Below, piece by piece: positions 14,727 to 23,017 of a stretch of DNA of 37,691 bases. The stretch covers positions 1-37,691 of IMG/VR virus record IMGVR_UViG_3300025828_000065, one strand, 5' to 3'. A model generated the notes under the pieces. That model saw only the letters and a program-made list of their open reading frames with translations. It had not been told where the DNA came from and searched no databases. The position numbers were made by a program, and so were the translations under genes. This stretch comes from a virus. The first letter of the stretch is position 1. Each line of letters begins with the position of its first letter.

Positions 14727-15707
14727 ATGGCAGGTTTTGGAGCAACAGTAAAAGTTGAAGAAGAGAAAGAAGTACAAGAAGAGAAACCAACAAAGAGTGC
14801 ATCAGCACCCAAGTTGAGTAACGGCGACCCATTCGCACATCTTCGTAACGAAGAAGCGAACATGGTTGATGAAAAAATTACTCATCATTTTGTTGGAATT
14901 TGTGGGCATGATGGTACAGGTAAGTCGGGTATTGTTCTCGACGCATTCAACCAATACATGCAGAAGAATCCCGATGCAGAACTACACTCGATTGATTTCG
15001 ATATGGGTGTAGCAATGCTTAACTCGGCTATCACGAACAACCCTAACATCAAGTCATGGAAGGCTTGGCAGATGGGTGTTACAGACCGTACCGCATACGA
15101 TTATCCGGGTACACATCAGCGTGTTATGGAAATCATACGATACATCTTACAGCGTGTTGAAAGAGAAGGTGCTCCGGTATGGGGCGTACTCATTAGTGGT
15201 ATTGACTCATGGCTTGAGGTATGTACCAACAACATGCGTATCATTGATTTGGGTTTGGCTAAAGATGGTATCGAAGCCGCCGACAATCGTGGTGCGGGTG
15301 AAGCAAAGCGTGTTGAGCGACAATCCGATTGGGCTATTCGTAACACTCGATTCCACCAACTTACAGCACTATCTCGTAGTCTTGTAAGAGCAGGTGTTCG
15401 TGTGTATTGGGAAACCCATCTTCGTAACACCAACTTTTCGTACAATCAAGATTCATCAAGTAACACTTCGTGGCAACCCGAATGGGAAAAGAAAACGAAC
15501 AACTACTTGCCTACAATCATTTGGACAGAACAAGAGTTGCACTACGACGATGAAGGTGAACTTGTCAAGACTGAATACAAAGCACGATTCCACAAGTGTA
15601 AAACGAATCCAGCACTTCAAGACCAAGTGCGTACCATATTCGTTACACAACCAGATGGAGAACCACAGTGGTTCGGCTTGCCCGAACTATACGATGGTAG
15701 TTTGTGA
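14727..15707 (+). CDS. RecA/Sak4-like P-loop ATPase
   Basis: A 326-residue protein. A low-complexity Lys/Glu/Ser N-terminus (1-40) precedes Walker A GHDGTGKS (60-67), a SIDFDMG strand, and a Walker B-like VLISGID with D160. RNTRFHQLTALSRSLVRAG and VYWETHLR then follow the sensor region. The layout fits single-domain RecA-like ATPases of the Sak4 type, which support single-strand annealing recombination alongside a viral SSB. It follows the RPA candidate by 11 bases. A different viral RecA-superfamily role (RadA paralogue) is the main alternative. Confidence 0.7.
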   Translation: MAGFGATVKVEEEKEVQEEKPTKSASAPKLSNGDPFAHLRNEEANMVDEKITHHFVGICGHDGTGKSGIVLDAFNQYMQKNPDAELHSIDFDMGVAMLNSAITNNPNIKSWKAWQMGVTDRTAYDYPGTHQRVMEIIRYILQRVEREGAPVWGVLISGIDSWLEVCTNNMRIIDLGLAKDGIEAADNRGAGEAKRVERQSDWAIRNTRFHQLTALSRSLVRAGVRVYWETHLRNTNFSYNQDSSSNTSWQPEWEKKTNNYLPTIIWTEQELHYDDEGELVKTEYKARFHKCKTNPALQDQVRTIFVTQPDGEPQWFGLPELYDGSL

Positions 15708-15845
15708 TATTCACTCTCTATGGGATTACCATGAGTGAAAAAAATGGTTTTGTGGGGGTAATAAACGGAAGAGGCTCAACCTACTCACAGGGGGATTTTA
15801 TCATTTTCATCTCCTTTCCGTTTTCCATTTTTTTGAGGCGATAAT
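15708..15845 (+). other. 138-base intergenic region before the clamp gene
   Basis: This is the longest gene-free stretch in the window. It contains an imperfect hairpin, TTCACTC...ATGG (15710-15723) pairing with CCATGAGTGAA (15729-15739). A second inverted repeat pairs AAACGGAA (15763-15770) with TTCCGTTT (15816-15823) around a 45-base loop. A T7 tract lies at 15828-15834. It could hold a terminator, a promoter, a small RNA or an origin. It lacks the TATTTAAA element. Confidence 0.55.
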
Positions 15846-16598
15846 ATGACACATGTTTTAGTTGATAGGAAAAAGTTTCTTGACTTTTTATCTTGCTTCG
15901 GCAAGAGTGCTACAGATTTACGATTAGATTGTACAACATCAAGAATTACGGGTGAAATAGCATTTGCTCAGTATTTCTTTAGGCGACAGTTTAACGGTGC
16001 TACAGTCAAAGAAGAAGGCACGCTACACATTGTTTTCTTAGAAAAGGTAATTGCTTTCTTGAAGGCGAGCAAACAACCAACAGTTGAATTTCGACAAGTA
16101 AGTGTAGCAAAGCCCATACACATTGAAAGTGGCGGCAACAAGATACAACTGCCAAGCAGTGATGACATCATATCAGCAAGCAAAGTGCCTGTTGTGAAAA
16201 GAATGCTCGACAAATCTTTGAAGAACAATTGGACATCATTTGCAGAAGATGAACTTACAGTACACGCTTCTATAGAAACTAAGGATTTAATTTCTCTTTC
16301 TTCAATGAAGAGTTTGGTATCGGATAATGCTGAATACAAACTTCGTGTTCATTGCGGTGAGAAAGAGTTTGGTATCATTGCAGGTAAAGCAATTAGTGGT
16401 CGAATATTTACCACTATTCCAACAAATGATTGCGATGGCCCGAACACTACTATCTCATCGAACTTTGGTAAGTGGTTGCCTACTTGTTTCATGTATCTCG
16501 ATGACGGTCATGCAAGAGTACACATGGGTCAAGATACCGTTGTCATCTTTGAACAAGATAATACTTTACTCATGATAATAAACGAAAGTGATTTTTGA
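15846..16598 (+). CDS. Probable PCNA-type sliding clamp
   Basis: A 250-residue protein, close to the usual archaeal PCNA length. Strand-rich throughout, it has LVDRKKFLDFLSC at the start, a central connector-like SSDDIISASKVPVV, and a C-terminal HARVHMGQDTVVIFEQDNTLLMIINE that resembles the last PCNA strands. Its stop overlaps the polymerase start (TGATG), which gives strong context for a processivity factor. There is no sequence signature as clear as for the polymerase, so the identity rests on length, strand pattern and position. The start follows GAGGCGATAAT. Confidence 0.65.
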   Translation: MTHVLVDRKKFLDFLSCFGKSATDLRLDCTTSRITGEIAFAQYFFRRQFNGATVKEEGTLHIVFLEKVIAFLKASKQPTVEFRQVSVAKPIHIESGGNKIQLPSSDDIISASKVPVVKRMLDKSLKNNWTSFAEDELTVHASIETKDLISLSSMKSLVSDNAEYKLRVHCGEKEFGIIAGKAISGRIFTTIPTNDCDGPNTTISSNFGKWLPTCFMYLDDGHARVHMGQDTVVIFEQDNTLLMIINESDF

Positions 16599-18994
16599 TG
16601 ATTGTTGATTGGTTCTCGGAAGACCCGTATGACCCGCCGACTATTTATGAGCGTACTCGTGATACTAACGGTAACTTACATGAAACATGGATTACCAGCG
16701 AAGATGAAGGATATGTTTATCCTTTCTGTTGGGTAAGGCAGAACGCTCCTACATGGGTACTGAATCGCCTTGTAAGAGCGAAAGCACGCATACAACACGA
16801 CATAGTGGCGAAGGACATCAATGGATGCAAACTATGGCGAGTTGATACGAACCATCCAAATGCAGTGTGGGAAATCAAAGAGATGTGTGAGAAGTGGACT
16901 TGCGAAGCAGACCTTCCCTATCTTGACCAAATACTCATTCAAAGATACCCACATGGTATTCCAGAATTTGTACCTCGCAAGTGGTATTACGATATGGAAT
17001 GGAAAACAGATGGTAAGGGGGAGATAACAGTTATCGCTGTTGTTGATACCCATACAGATACACCTGTTGTATTTTCATGGAGTAAAGAATCCCAACAGAA
17101 GTTCTTGACTGATGACAAATACATTGACAGGTATGGAGGCTACGAACTTCGGACTTATCCAAATGAAGATAGAATGCTCAAAGGATTCTTAGCACATCTC
17201 AAAGAATGCGACCCCGACATGCTCATTGCTCACGCAGGGGCGTGGGCTGACTTACCTAAATTGTATGAGCGTCTTGGTGATATGAGAAAGGACATGTCGC
17301 CGCTCGGTGTCTTTTTACCACCAAAGAAAAACGGTGAAGGTTACAAAAGTACAGCACAACCAATCAAAGGCAGACTCGTATTTGATACTGCGGCGATGTC
17401 ATCCGAAGGCAGTGGCTTTGAGGGTGTATGGCAGAAGTCGGGGCGGGGGCAAGCACAAGAGCGTAAGTTGAATTGGTTTGCTGTTGAATTAAACTTAGGA
17501 CACAAACTTACCAATGAAATAGAAGGCATGACTGTATTCAATGGTTGGGATGATTACTATGATGACTTCGTTGATTACTGTTTAGTTGATACTACTCTCC
17601 TTCGTGATATTGATGTAAAACTCAATTGTACCGATTTCCACTTAGCCTTGCAGAAGGTTGCAGGTGTTCAGTTCGCAAGCACTCACAATGTATCACGATA
17701 CTTCCGTGGGTTGATTGCTCGCATTACTGATATGAAAGCACCGACGACATACAAAGAAACACGACCCGAACTACAGGCCGCATGGGTTATGCCACCAATT
17801 CCGGGCCGACATGAGAATGTAGCGTTAGTTGATTTTGCTTCGCTATATCCAAATATTATTTTATCAGCAAATCTTTGTTGGACTACGCTTACTGATAAGC
17901 CGGGTCCAAACACTCTCACTCTCGACATTCCACCTAAGTTAGATGACAAAGGTAATCACATTCCGGGTACGGGTGGGGTGTTCCATTGGCGACAGGACAT
18001 TGAAGGTATTCTTCCAAAGGCAGTGCGTCAATTACTCGCTTTGCGTAAATCATACAAGCAACGCATGAAAGACGCTACAGACCCCGACATCAAACTTGGT
18101 TATCACATGTTACAGATGGCGGTCAAGGTTGCGGTCAATGCTATCTATGGTATGGTGGGTATGAGTAAATTGCAGGGTGGATGGATAAGTTATCCTATCG
18201 CTCAATCAATTACTTATCTTGGTCGTAAGTCTATCACTATGCTTGTGGATAGAAGCGAAGAGATGGGTTATCGTGGTCTTGCAGGTCATACTGATTCTTG
18301 TTACATACAAGTTCCGTTTGATGAGGCTGAGGATGTAGCACAGAAACTTACAGATATTGCACAGAATGAAATGAATTTGAAATTCCTCGATGTTGAATTA
18401 GAAGCATTCTTCCCGTATTGGTTCACAGCCAATACTAAGAATCGTAACTTCGGCATCAAGTCCTACCCTCCCGAAGATGCGGGTGACATGAAGGTTACAG
18501 GTTATTCGTTGAAGGCATCGAATGCACCACCGCTAACAAAAGAAATACTCATGAAAGTATTTACTATGATTTCAAACGGCGAAGAAGAGGATGCCATCTT
18601 TGATGAGGTTCGCCCTCACATCAAGCGTACATACAATGGTGAGCGTGAAATTGATGAGGCGGCATCGTATGGTCGCATACAAAAACATCTTGATGATTAT
18701 GATGTAGTAGTGCCTAATCCAGCGAAGGCGGCACGCTATTCAAACAGATACTTAGGTACGAATTACGGAAAGAATGAGAGTGTCAAATGGGTATTCATTG
18801 ATGGTGTACCAAATGGTCAAGATGTATGTAATGTTATTGCTTACGACAAGGTGAAACAGTTGGAAGAATATTCTATAGATTGGTACACTGTGGTTGATAA
18901 GTGGATTAAGAAGAAATTAAAATCGGTGTATGAGGTACTCGATTGGGATTTAGAAAGGCTCACAGCACTTCGTGCGGCGAGAAAATTATGGTGA
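16598..18994 (+). CDS. polB: DNA polymerase family B
   Basis: A 798-residue polymerase with an N-terminal 3'-5' exonuclease domain: Exo I YDMEW (D132, E134), an Exo II-like AHAGAWADLPKL that keeps the Asp but not the usual Asn, and Exo III YCLVD. Polymerase motif A is VDFASLYPN (D412), motif B is KVAVNAIYG (K510), and motif C reads GHTDSCY (H564, D566) rather than YGDTDS. The second, metal-binding Asp is kept. The start ATG overlaps the clamp stop (TGATG). The length is typical for protein-independent PolB enzymes. It is the replicative polymerase of this virus. Confidence 0.95.
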   Translation: MIVDWFSEDPYDPPTIYERTRDTNGNLHETWITSEDEGYVYPFCWVRQNAPTWVLNRLVRAKARIQHDIVAKDINGCKLWRVDTNHPNAVWEIKEMCEKWTCEADLPYLDQILIQRYPHGIPEFVPRKWYYDMEWKTDGKGEITVIAVVDTHTDTPVVFSWSKESQQKFLTDDKYIDRYGGYELRTYPNEDRMLKGFLAHLKECDPDMLIAHAGAWADLPKLYERLGDMRKDMSPLGVFLPPKKNGEGYKSTAQPIKGRLVFDTAAMSSEGSGFEGVWQKSGRGQAQERKLNWFAVELNLGHKLTNEIEGMTVFNGWDDYYDDFVDYCLVDTTLLRDIDVKLNCTDFHLALQKVAGVQFASTHNVSRYFRGLIARITDMKAPTTYKETRPELQAAWVMPPIPGRHENVALVDFASLYPNIILSANLCWTTLTDKPGPNTLTLDIPPKLDDKGNHIPGTGGVFHWRQDIEGILPKAVRQLLALRKSYKQRMKDATDPDIKLGYHMLQMAVKVAVNAIYGMVGMSKLQGGWISYPIAQSITYLGRKSITMLVDRSEEMGYRGLAGHTDSCYIQVPFDEAEDVAQKLTDIAQNEMNLKFLDVELEAFFPYWFTANTKNRNFGIKSYPPEDAGDMKVTGYSLKASNAPPLTKEILMKVFTMISNGEEEDAIFDEVRPHIKRTYNGEREIDEAASYGRIQKHLDDYDVVVPNPAKAARYSNRYLGTNYGKNESVKWVFIDGVPNGQDVCNVIAYDKVKQLEEYSIDWYTVVDKWIKKKLKSVYEVLDWDLERLTALRAARKLW

Positions 18995-18998
18995 TAAT

Positions 18999-20453
18999 AT
19001 GGCAAAGAGAATATTGAAAATGGAAAGTAATAACGAACTAATGGCTAACACAATGTCAAAAAGTGGATTCACTTTTTACACTGCGTTGAATGAATTGATT
19101 GATAATGCAATTGTATCAGCAAAAAACATTTCAATCAATTTACTTGTTGAAAATTTTGGACAAAGAAGTATTAAGAAAATATCAGTCATTGATGACGGTT
19201 GCGGTATTTCTTTGGATGATGCAAGCATTGCTTTGAGTGTAGGTGCAAGAACGAATCAAGGCATCAATGAACACGGAGTAGGTATGAAAAGTGCTATCGC
19301 TTATTTTGGAAATTCCGACATTCGTAGGGGATTAGATAAAATCAATTCATATGATGGAGTTGATTCGTATTGTATTTACGGATATGAAGGTAATGATTTG
19401 CTCATCGAAGATGATATGCCTATACCAGATAATACAGGCACTAAGATTGTCATGAATATTGATTTGAATATTTATGCCGCACAAAGAGTTATTTCTCTAA
19501 GAGATTCATTGGGTGTAAGATATGGTCTTTTCATCAAAAATGGCGGCAGTATAGTAATCAACGAAGTGGATTTAAATGATGGTAAAATTATGAAAGACGC
19601 TAAAGGTAATCCTGTTACAACTAAAGTGAATGCAATTTTTCCACCTTACTTCCATCCAACAACTTTGACGAATGTTCATTTGATGAAGAAAGAAATCACA
19701 ACAACAGACATCGTGGCAGAACTAACAATTGGTATGAGTCCAGATGACCATGAAGGTGTGTGGGCTAAACAAAGTTATGGTGGGGGAATAGATGTTGTAC
19801 AAAATGAAAGAGTGATTATGCACCGTTCATATGAACCACTTACTACATGGCGAGCCAAAAATCACACATCATTGAATAGTCTTGTCGGTCAATTGGTCAT
19901 TAAGGAAGGACATTTACCTACAACGCCGAAAAAAGACGGTGTACAACAAACAGATACTTGGGCTGAACTCAAGAAAGAAATAGCAGAAACAATAAAAGAA
20001 AACAAAATTAGTTCATTTTTTAATCCTCCCGAAGATGGTGATAATTATGATAGCGTAAGTGAATCTTTAATTCGTGATGCTTTGGCTGATTATTTGAAAG
20101 CCCAAACATTACCTACAGGGGAATCAATATGGGCAGATGTGAAGACAGAAGAATCAACAGATACGAACTTAAGTATGGATGCTACTGCTATGAGTGGTGA
20201 TACATTTTATGTTTTTGAAGTTAAGAAAGGGAACTTCAATGCTCAAGACATGAATCAACTTGTTGGTTACATGGTTACAGTTGGTGCTACACACGGTGTA
20301 GTTTTCGCTAAGAATGTTCTCGCTAACGCTAAAAAGCAATTTGATGAACATTGGAAACCACTACTTAGTGATTTTAACATACAGTATTGGGATGAAAAAT
20401 CAGTACAACACAAAACTGTTTTAACAACTTATTTGAACATAGACGGTGAATAA
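18999..20453 (+). CDS. GHKL ATPase fused to a PD-(D/E)XK nuclease domain
   Basis: A 484-residue protein that starts at ATG 18999, after GGTGA and four bases past the PolB stop. The N-terminus is a GHKL/MORC/Hsp90-type ATPase: N-box NELIDNA (31-37), DDGCGI (65-70) and GVGMKSA (93-99). The middle is a MORC-like transducer (QSYGGGIDVVQNERVI, TTPKKDGV). The C-terminal 120 residues have D394, then FEVKK with E407 and K409, and QLVGYMV after it, which is the pattern of a PD-(D/E)XK nuclease core. The gene is AT-rich compared with PolB. The fusion suggests ATP-controlled DNA cleavage, as in MORC-linked restriction systems. Confidence 0.75.
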   Translation: MAKRILKMESNNELMANTMSKSGFTFYTALNELIDNAIVSAKNISINLLVENFGQRSIKKISVIDDGCGISLDDASIALSVGARTNQGINEHGVGMKSAIAYFGNSDIRRGLDKINSYDGVDSYCIYGYEGNDLLIEDDMPIPDNTGTKIVMNIDLNIYAAQRVISLRDSLGVRYGLFIKNGGSIVINEVDLNDGKIMKDAKGNPVTTKVNAIFPPYFHPTTLTNVHLMKKEITTTDIVAELTIGMSPDDHEGVWAKQSYGGGIDVVQNERVIMHRSYEPLTTWRAKNHTSLNSLVGQLVIKEGHLPTTPKKDGVQQTDTWAELKKEIAETIKENKISSFFNPPEDGDNYDSVSESLIRDALADYLKAQTLPTGESIWADVKTEESTDTNLSMDATAMSGDTFYVFEVKKGNFNAQDMNQLVGYMVTVGATHGVVFAKNVLANAKKQFDEHWKPLLSDFNIQYWDEKSVQHKTVLTTYLNIDGE

Positions 20454-20454
20454 A

Positions 20455-20889
20455 ATGAGTGGATTAGTAAAAGAATGTAAGCGGTGCAAGAAACCGTTCA
20501 TGACTTGGAGTATCAAGGTGAGCGATGCTGTTGAATTCTGTGATACATGCAGAAATATTAGAAGAGAAGAAACGATGACGAAGAAGAAAACTGACAGATT
20601 TCACAACGACATTATTGCTATCGAAGATAGAATGAAATCTATAGAACAGCATACTGAAGACATGATGAATAACATGTCAAGTGTCGTTAATGCTGAAATT
20701 CTTAATCTTACGCAAGATAGATTAGAAGTCATTACACAACAAATCCTCAATGATTTTAAACAGGAGGTAAATAAAATGTTAAAGAAGTTTGAAAAGAAAA
20801 TGCAGAAGCAAAATACAATTATGCACACGAGAATGAAGGACATGGAGAAAGTTTTAGGGGAATACTTAGGGGCTGAATTTGATGAGTAA
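20455..20889 (+). CDS. Zinc-knuckle plus coiled-coil protein
   Basis: A 144-residue protein. A CX2C...CX2C zinc ribbon (C8, C11, C29, C32) is followed from about residue 45 by roughly 95 residues of charged helix, with no Pro or Gly for long stretches, typical of a coiled coil. ATG 20455 lies five bases after GGTGA, which overlaps the GHKL stop region; the GTG at 20446 is an alternative. Directly behind the GHKL-nuclease gene, it could be a partner or structural adaptor. Function unknown. Confidence 0.6.
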   Translation: MSGLVKECKRCKKPFMTWSIKVSDAVEFCDTCRNIRREETMTKKKTDRFHNDIIAIEDRMKSIEQHTEDMMNNMSSVVNAEILNLTQDRLEVITQQILNDFKQEVNKMLKKFEKKMQKQNTIMHTRMKDMEKVLGEYLGAEFDE

Positions 20890-21064
20890 GATAGAAGATA
20901 AAGTATGCGAGAAGATACAGCAACGGGCTGAGATTGGTAAGACCAAGTACGGAGTAACGATGGAAGAGGAAGTCCTATCTATCCGTGAGTGGTTGAACCA
21001 TCTCCAGCAAGAACTGATGGATGCATCAGTCTATGTTGAGAAGTTATTGGAGTTGGTCGAATGA
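20882..21064 (+). CDS. Small conserved phage protein, MazG-like helical
   Basis: A 60-residue protein, MSKIEDKVCEKIQQRAEIGK onward. 'AEIGKxKYGVTM' and 'IREWLNHLQQELMDASVYVEKL' match a small all-helical family common in phages, with the E-E-L-M-D-A-x-x-Y pattern of MazG-type pyrophosphatase helices. It is too short to be a full MazG enzyme, so it may form an oligomer or have lost activity. It overlaps the previous gene by eight bases and the next by ATGA. Confidence 0.65.
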   Translation: MSKIEDKVCEKIQQRAEIGKTKYGVTMEEEVLSIREWLNHLQQELMDASVYVEKLLELVE

Positions 21065-21297
21065 AAAACCAATTAAGTAAATTGCCGCCACATGAAGGTT
21101 TAGGAGATATTGTATTACAAGATGCAGACGAAAATGGTGATATTCCGTTTTATAGACCGTGTTTGTATCGTTGGAGTAAAAAAGAAATGGCAAAATACGA
21201 GGCTGAAAATGATAGAAGTTATTTTGGTTGGTGTGTTTATGGTGCTAATCCTGTTTATGGAGTATCAGCATGGATAGTGAAGGAGGAGAGTGAATGA
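21061..21297 (+). CDS. Small unknown protein
   Basis: A 78-residue protein, MKNQLSKLPPHEGLGDIVLQ onward, aromatic-rich (FYRPCLYRW, SYFGWCVYG) with an EEES end that hosts the SD (GGAGGAGAG) of the next gene. Coupled by ATGA on both sides. No motif recognised. Confidence 0.55.
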   Translation: MKNQLSKLPPHEGLGDIVLQDADENGDIPFYRPCLYRWSKKEMAKYEAENDRSYFGWCVYGANPVYGVSAWIVKEESE

Positions 21298-21431
21298 GCG
21301 GAAGATGTATGGGTTTTCCAAAAAATTCTTGTCGTGCGTACAGCGACTATGCTGATGCAAAAATGAAAGGTTGGATGTGTAAAAAGTGCAAAGAAAAAAG
21401 ACTCTCTAAATGGCAAGGTGAAAATGTTTGA
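21294..21431 (+). CDS. 45-residue Cys-containing mini-protein
   Basis: MSGRCMGFPKNSCRAYSDYA onward. C5, C13, C29 and C32 (CKKC) form a likely zinc site; the C-terminal KEKRLSKWQ stretch is basic, so nucleic-acid binding is plausible. The start is ATGA-coupled after AGGAGGAGAG. Function unknown. Confidence 0.55.
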   Translation: MSGRCMGFPKNSCRAYSDYADAKMKGWMCKKCKEKRLSKWQGENV

Positions 21432-21442
21432 AGGTGTGTGAA

Positions 21443-21877
21443 ATGAGTTATAGGCAAAAAGACAAAAATGGCAAACCTAAACCCGACAAAGAAGTAATTG
21501 CTAAACATTGGCTATTACCTTTAAATGAATGTTGGGCTTGCGGTGTCGAAGACCCTGTTGAATTACATAGAGCACATATTTTCCCTTTACAATCGGGTGG
21601 AACAAATGATTGTGGTAATTTTCATCTATTATGTTATGTATGTCATTATGAAAGTGAGCATTTGATTGAACAAGCATATGAACAATGGTTTTGGTTAAAA
21701 AGTAATATGTATCATAAAGGTAAGTTACAATCTAATAATTTATTTGGTTGGAATTTTTTGAAAGAGGATGAAGATACGCATTATTCTAATTTACAAGCAT
21801 TAGATGATTTGATTTATTTTTCCAAAAAGAATGTGGGATTTTGTTTAGAATGGAAGCGAGTGAATGAAGGCGTGTGA
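21443..21877 (+). CDS. HNH endonuclease
   Basis: A 144-residue protein with a treble-clef HNH core: CWAC (C30, C33), LHRAHIFP (H42, H45), GTNDCGNFHLLC (N59, C64) and CHYE (C67, H68), with the second CxxC completing the zinc site. Such domains cleave DNA in homing endonucleases, restriction enzymes and packaging nucleases. The gene is markedly AT-rich with many TTA and TTT codons, unlike the replication genes. It lies between the GHKL-nuclease and the C5 methyltransferase, so a restriction-type role is possible; a mobile homing role is the alternative. Confidence 0.8.
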   Translation: MSYRQKDKNGKPKPDKEVIAKHWLLPLNECWACGVEDPVELHRAHIFPLQSGGTNDCGNFHLLCYVCHYESEHLIEQAYEQWFWLKSNMYHKGKLQSNNLFGWNFLKEDEDTHYSNLQALDDLIYFSKKNVGFCLEWKRVNEGV

Positions 21878-21995
21878 ACTGTGTGGTAAAGAGGGTGGCG
21901 GTGTTCGCCATGCAAAGCATACTGCTTGCTTTTCATGTATTGATAAGATGCTTGAGTTTTGCATTACTGCGGGAATGAGGTTTGACAATGAGTGA
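21864..21995 (+). CDS. 43-residue zinc mini-protein
   Basis: MKACELCGKEGGGVRHAKHT onward. CELC (C4, C7) and CFSC (C22, C25) give a CX2C-X14-CX2C zinc site with two histidines between, the minimal zinc-ribbon plan. It overlaps the HNH end by 14 bases and the next mini-gene by eight. It has no SD stronger than GAGTG. Function unknown. Confidence 0.5.
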   Translation: MKACELCGKEGGGVRHAKHTACFSCIDKMLEFCITAGMRFDNE

Positions 21996-22071
21996 ATGTA
22001 ACTTCTGCGAAGCAGACCACAATTGTTCGGTTTGTAAGAACTGCTCTATGCATTGCGATTGCGACGGTTAA
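21988..22071 (+). CDS. 27-residue cysteine-rich peptide
   Basis: MSECNFCEADHNCSVCKNCS onward. Seven cysteines at 4, 7, 13, 16, 19, 23 and 25 and two histidines in 27 residues, a metallothionein-like density. It follows an ATGAGTGA start overlapping the previous gene. A real short metal-binding peptide is likely given intact spacing and tight packing, but it is very short. Confidence 0.45.
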   Translation: MSECNFCEADHNCSVCKNCSMHCDCDG

Positions 22072-22088
22072 GATGGTGAGGTGAACAC

Positions 22089-23012
22089 ATGGTAAAAATT
22101 AAGAATGCATTGGGGCTGTTTGATGGTATTAGTTGTGGGCAAGTTGCTTTGCAACGGGCAGGTGTTACTTACGATACTTACTATGCGTCGGAGATTGTTG
22201 AAAATTCAATCAAAATTACTCAAAAGAATTTTCCAAACACCGTTCAATTAGGCGACATCGCCAAATGGAGAGAATGGAACTTAGAAAATGTGGATTTGAT
22301 TATAGGAGGCTCGCCGTGTCAAGGCTTTTCTGCCGCCGGAAACAAACTCAATTTTAATGACCCACGAAGTAAGTTGTTCTTTGATTTCGTGGATGTCTTG
22401 GAACATCACAAGCCGAAGTATTTTTTATTGGAGAATGTTAAAATGAAGGGAGAGTGGCGTGACATTATTACTGAATACTTAGGCGTAAAACCTATTCTCA
22501 TCAATTCCAATTTAGTGTCAGCACAAAATAGACCGAGATATTATTGGACAAATATACCAAACATCCAACAACCACAAGACAAGGGTATTTTCCTCAAAGA
22601 TATAATCGAAGATAATGTTGATGAAAAATACTATCTTAGTCAAAAAAACAAAAACTTCCGAAGCGTCGCTACACCATTTGCTCTTACGGAAAGAAGAACC
22701 GAAGAAGCCAAAAAAATTAGGAGAGAATATCAACATAAATATGGAAGAGATTTTTCTCCAAGAAGAGGCAAGGAGTTGGTCGCAAGAAATGATGGGAAGA
22801 TGAACTGTTTAACAAAAACCTATTCTCTCAAAGAACATACTCTTTTTGATAATCAAAACATTTACAGAAAATTAACTCCCGTTGAATGCGAAAGATTACA
22901 GACATTACCTAACGGTTATACTGCGGGTTTTAGCGATTCACAACGATACAAGGTGTTAGGCGACGGTTGGACAGTTGATGTAATCGCTCATATTTTTAGA
23001 AACATTCGGTGA
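22089..23012 (+). CDS. DNA (cytosine-5)-methyltransferase
   Basis: A 307-residue enzyme. Motif I is ALGLFDGISCGQVAL (7-21), motif IV GGSPCQGFSAAGN (73-85, catalytic C77), motif VI ENVKM, motif VIII QNRPRYYW, and motif X GDGWTVDVIAHIF near the end. 'LFDGISCGQxAL' and the short length resemble phage and DNMT3-like C5 enzymes. It would methylate cytosine in a short target set by the central region. The ATG follows GGTGAGGTGA. With no cognate restriction gene directly adjacent, it may be an orphan that protects viral DNA or regulates genes. Confidence 0.93.
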   Translation: MVKIKNALGLFDGISCGQVALQRAGVTYDTYYASEIVENSIKITQKNFPNTVQLGDIAKWREWNLENVDLIIGGSPCQGFSAAGNKLNFNDPRSKLFFDFVDVLEHHKPKYFLLENVKMKGEWRDIITEYLGVKPILINSNLVSAQNRPRYYWTNIPNIQQPQDKGIFLKDIIEDNVDEKYYLSQKNKNFRSVATPFALTERRTEEAKKIRREYQHKYGRDFSPRRGKELVARNDGKMNCLTKTYSLKEHTLFDNQNIYRKLTPVECERLQTLPNGYTAGFSDSQRYKVLGDGWTVDVIAHIFRNIR

Positions 23013-23017
23013 AAAAC

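Noticed and set aside
16598-18994. PolB exonuclease domain inactive
   Set aside because: Exo II lacks the Asn, but the four catalytic acidic residues appear to be retained (D132, E134, Exo II D, Exo III D).
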